64,000 nt of DNA from Granulicella sp. dw_53. GTDB lineage: Bacteria; Acidobacteriota; Terriglobia; Terriglobales; Acidobacteriaceae. The notes beneath the pieces are model-generated. The model was not told the origin of the DNA. It searched no databases and saw nothing but the letters and a program-made list of their open reading frames with translations. Shown piece by piece: positions 62,561-64,000 of this stretch. The stretch covers positions 124,001-188,000 of the forward strand of contig NZ_JAAVUR010000009.1 in assembly GCF_018449545.1 (NCBI RefSeq), in the 5' to 3' direction. Position numbers and translations under genes: made by a program. Each line of letters begins with the position of its first letter. Positions within the stretch are counted from its first letter, which is position 1.

Positions 62561-64000
62561 ATGAGTCATGGAACGTTGGTCCCGAACATCGCGGAAGTCA
62601 CCTTGATCTGCCTTCGTCCGAAGGATGGGGCGATCGAGATGCAGTTGAGGACGTGTCATGCGTCTTCGAAATGCCCGGCATGTGGGACTTCCTCGCGCCG
62701 GGTCCACAGCCGCTACCGGCGGACTCTGGAGGACCTTCCCTGGGAAGGTCTTCGGGTTAGGATCCTGCTTGAAACGAGGAGGTTCTTCTGTGTCGGAAGC
62801 CATTGCTTCAGGAAGATCTTCACCGAGGCTTTACCAGGGACCGTGTCACGTTATGCGCGGCGGAGTTGCCGTTCGAGTGAAGCTCTGAGGTGTCTCACTC
62901 TTGCGCTGGGTGGCAGGGCCGGAGCACGGCTGGCATGTCAGCTTGGCTTGCTGGCCAGCCGATCGACGCTGCTCCGCGAACTGCATCATCACGCCGCTGC
63001 GCTGCCTGTAACAGCGCCACGCGTGCTTGGCATCGATGACTGGGCATGGAAGAAGGACCATCGTTACGGCACGATTCTGTGTGATCTGGAGAAGCGCAAG
63101 GTAATCGACCTGTTGCCGGATCGCGATGCGGACACCGTCGCCGGTTGGTTGCGCACGCATCCTGGTACCGAGATCGTGAGCCGCGACCGCGGCGGTATCT
63201 ATGCTGAAGCCACGCGCAAGGCGCTTCCTCGAGCTGTTCAGGTGGCGGATCGTTGGCATCTGCTACGCAACCTGAGTGAGGCGTTACGACATGCGCTCAC
63301 ACCGCACCATCGGCTCTTCTCGCAAGCAGCAAGGGCTAACCGCAGCGAAGATAAGTCAGCCCCACCCTCATCGCTTCCTCCATGGAGTAAGCGGGAACTC
63401 GAAATCCAGCAGATGAACAGGCAGAGACGATATGCGCGATGGCAGCAGGTACGAGACCTCTTGAAGACGGGAGCCTCGGACCGTGAGCTTGGCCGGCAGC
63501 TCAACCTCGATCACCGTACCGTGAAGAAGTTCAGGAACGCTGAGGTCTATCCGGAGGCGGCGCCTCGTGTTCGCCAGTCCAGCGTCTATGCTCATGCCGC
63601 CTATCTCGACCAGCGGGTCCAGGAAGGATGTAGTAGCTATACCAGGCTCTGGCGGGAGCTGCGCAAGCTTGGCTTCAGCGGTCAGGTAAACAGCGTCCGC
63701 TACTGGCTTCGCCAGCGACGAAGCTGCCAACCACGCACTCCCGGTGCCCTCCCGCTACAACCAGGTCTCCGGGCCTCGCCGCGTCAGATCGTCTGGTTCA
63801 TCCTTAAAGCCACGCCCTCTGCGCGGGAGCTCTTACAGAGCATCTACCAGACTTCGCCCGTGATCAGGAGACTCGCCCAGTTGGCTCAGGGCTTCTTCCG
63901 CATCATCCGCGAACAAGATTTTCCACGACTGATCCCGTGGATCACGGAGGCCAAGCAAACAGCCCTCACGGGTTTCGCCACACGGCTTGAACGAGATCTG
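62561..64000 (+). mobile_element. ISL3-family transposase (3' end outside window)
   Basis: An open frame of 480 codons from ATG 62561 to the window end, without a stop. The N-terminal zinc finger is C38-x2-C41 ... C77-x4-C82 with the family segments CPACGTSSRRVHSRY, EDLPWEGLRVRI and RKIFTEALPG. The DDE catalytic domain has Asp159 or Asp160 in LGIDDWAWKK and Asp209 in VSRDRGGIYAEA, followed by QVADRWHLLRNL. A second helix-turn-helix-like part (ASDRELGRQLNLDHRTVKKF) is inserted after residue 290. All of this matches ISL3 transposases. The third acidic residue and the right end lie beyond the window. The frame looks intact here. Confidence 0.88.

Noticed and set aside
62658..62888. A 76-residue plus-strand open frame near the end.
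   Set aside because: It is out of frame with the ISL3 transposase, whose zinc finger and catalytic motifs continue through this stretch in another frame.
1..64000. CRISPR arrays and rRNA genes.
   Set aside because: No regularly spaced direct repeats and no rRNA-like conserved stretches were seen on reading through the window.

Overview
The window looks like a chromosomal segment of an acidobacterium of the Terriglobia type (Granulicella, Terriglobus or Edaphobacter relatives). The main reason is six very large TonB-dependent receptors, most of them Oar-like with an N-terminal carboxypeptidase-regulatory-like domain and no SusD partner. The secreted oxidoreductases and hydrolases and the moderate-high GC intergenic repeats fit the same group. 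This placement is inferred from gene content, not from a marker gene.

Layout. 1-13759: a receptor cut by the window start, an exported 2H-phosphoesterase-like protein, a small NTF2-like protein with an aldo/keto reductase, a second receptor diverging from a two-gene GMC oxidoreductase, and a siderophore-type receptor. 13783-15231: a drug-efflux MFS transporter. 15417-25980: a compact catabolic locus of six co-directional genes (receptor, GH39 glycosidase, ACS-type MFS transporter, rhamnonate-dehydratase-like enolase-superfamily enzyme, GguC/AraD1-type enzyme, HIBADH-like dehydrogenase). It is headed by a divergent FadR/GntR regulator, and two matching palindromes lie between regulator and receptor. 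26714-34794: a TetR-like protein without its DNA-binding half, an AraC regulator, an HD-domain cyanamide-hydratase-like protein, catalase, an exported CBM9-like protein and a PQQ dehydrogenase with a built-in cytochrome c domain.

35446-37543 is the most interesting part. Three tandem paralogous peptides of 58-64 residues (DUF1843-like, with a conserved GDL motif) are followed by a radical SAM/SPASM enzyme that carries a C-terminal zinc ribbon. A strong hairpin separates peptides and enzyme. This is the layout of a ribosomal-peptide modification cassette, but no transporter or protease is nearby. 37892-41751 is a methionine synthase split into two overlapping genes. Then come two more large receptors, flanking an exported tandem M42 peptidase whose N-terminal half has lost catalytic residues.

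51856-60835: glycogen phosphorylase, a group II PLP decarboxylase with a small membrane protein, an alpha/beta hydrolase, a Tat-type exported sugar-isomerase-like protein, a luciferase-like monooxygenase and an adenosine deaminase. 61064-62293 is a scar of a mobile island: tRNA-Phe, an integrase C-terminal fragment fused to a broken LysR gene, and a second copy of the tRNA 3' end about 1.15 kb away. The window ends inside an ISL3-family transposase, readable from 62561 to the edge.
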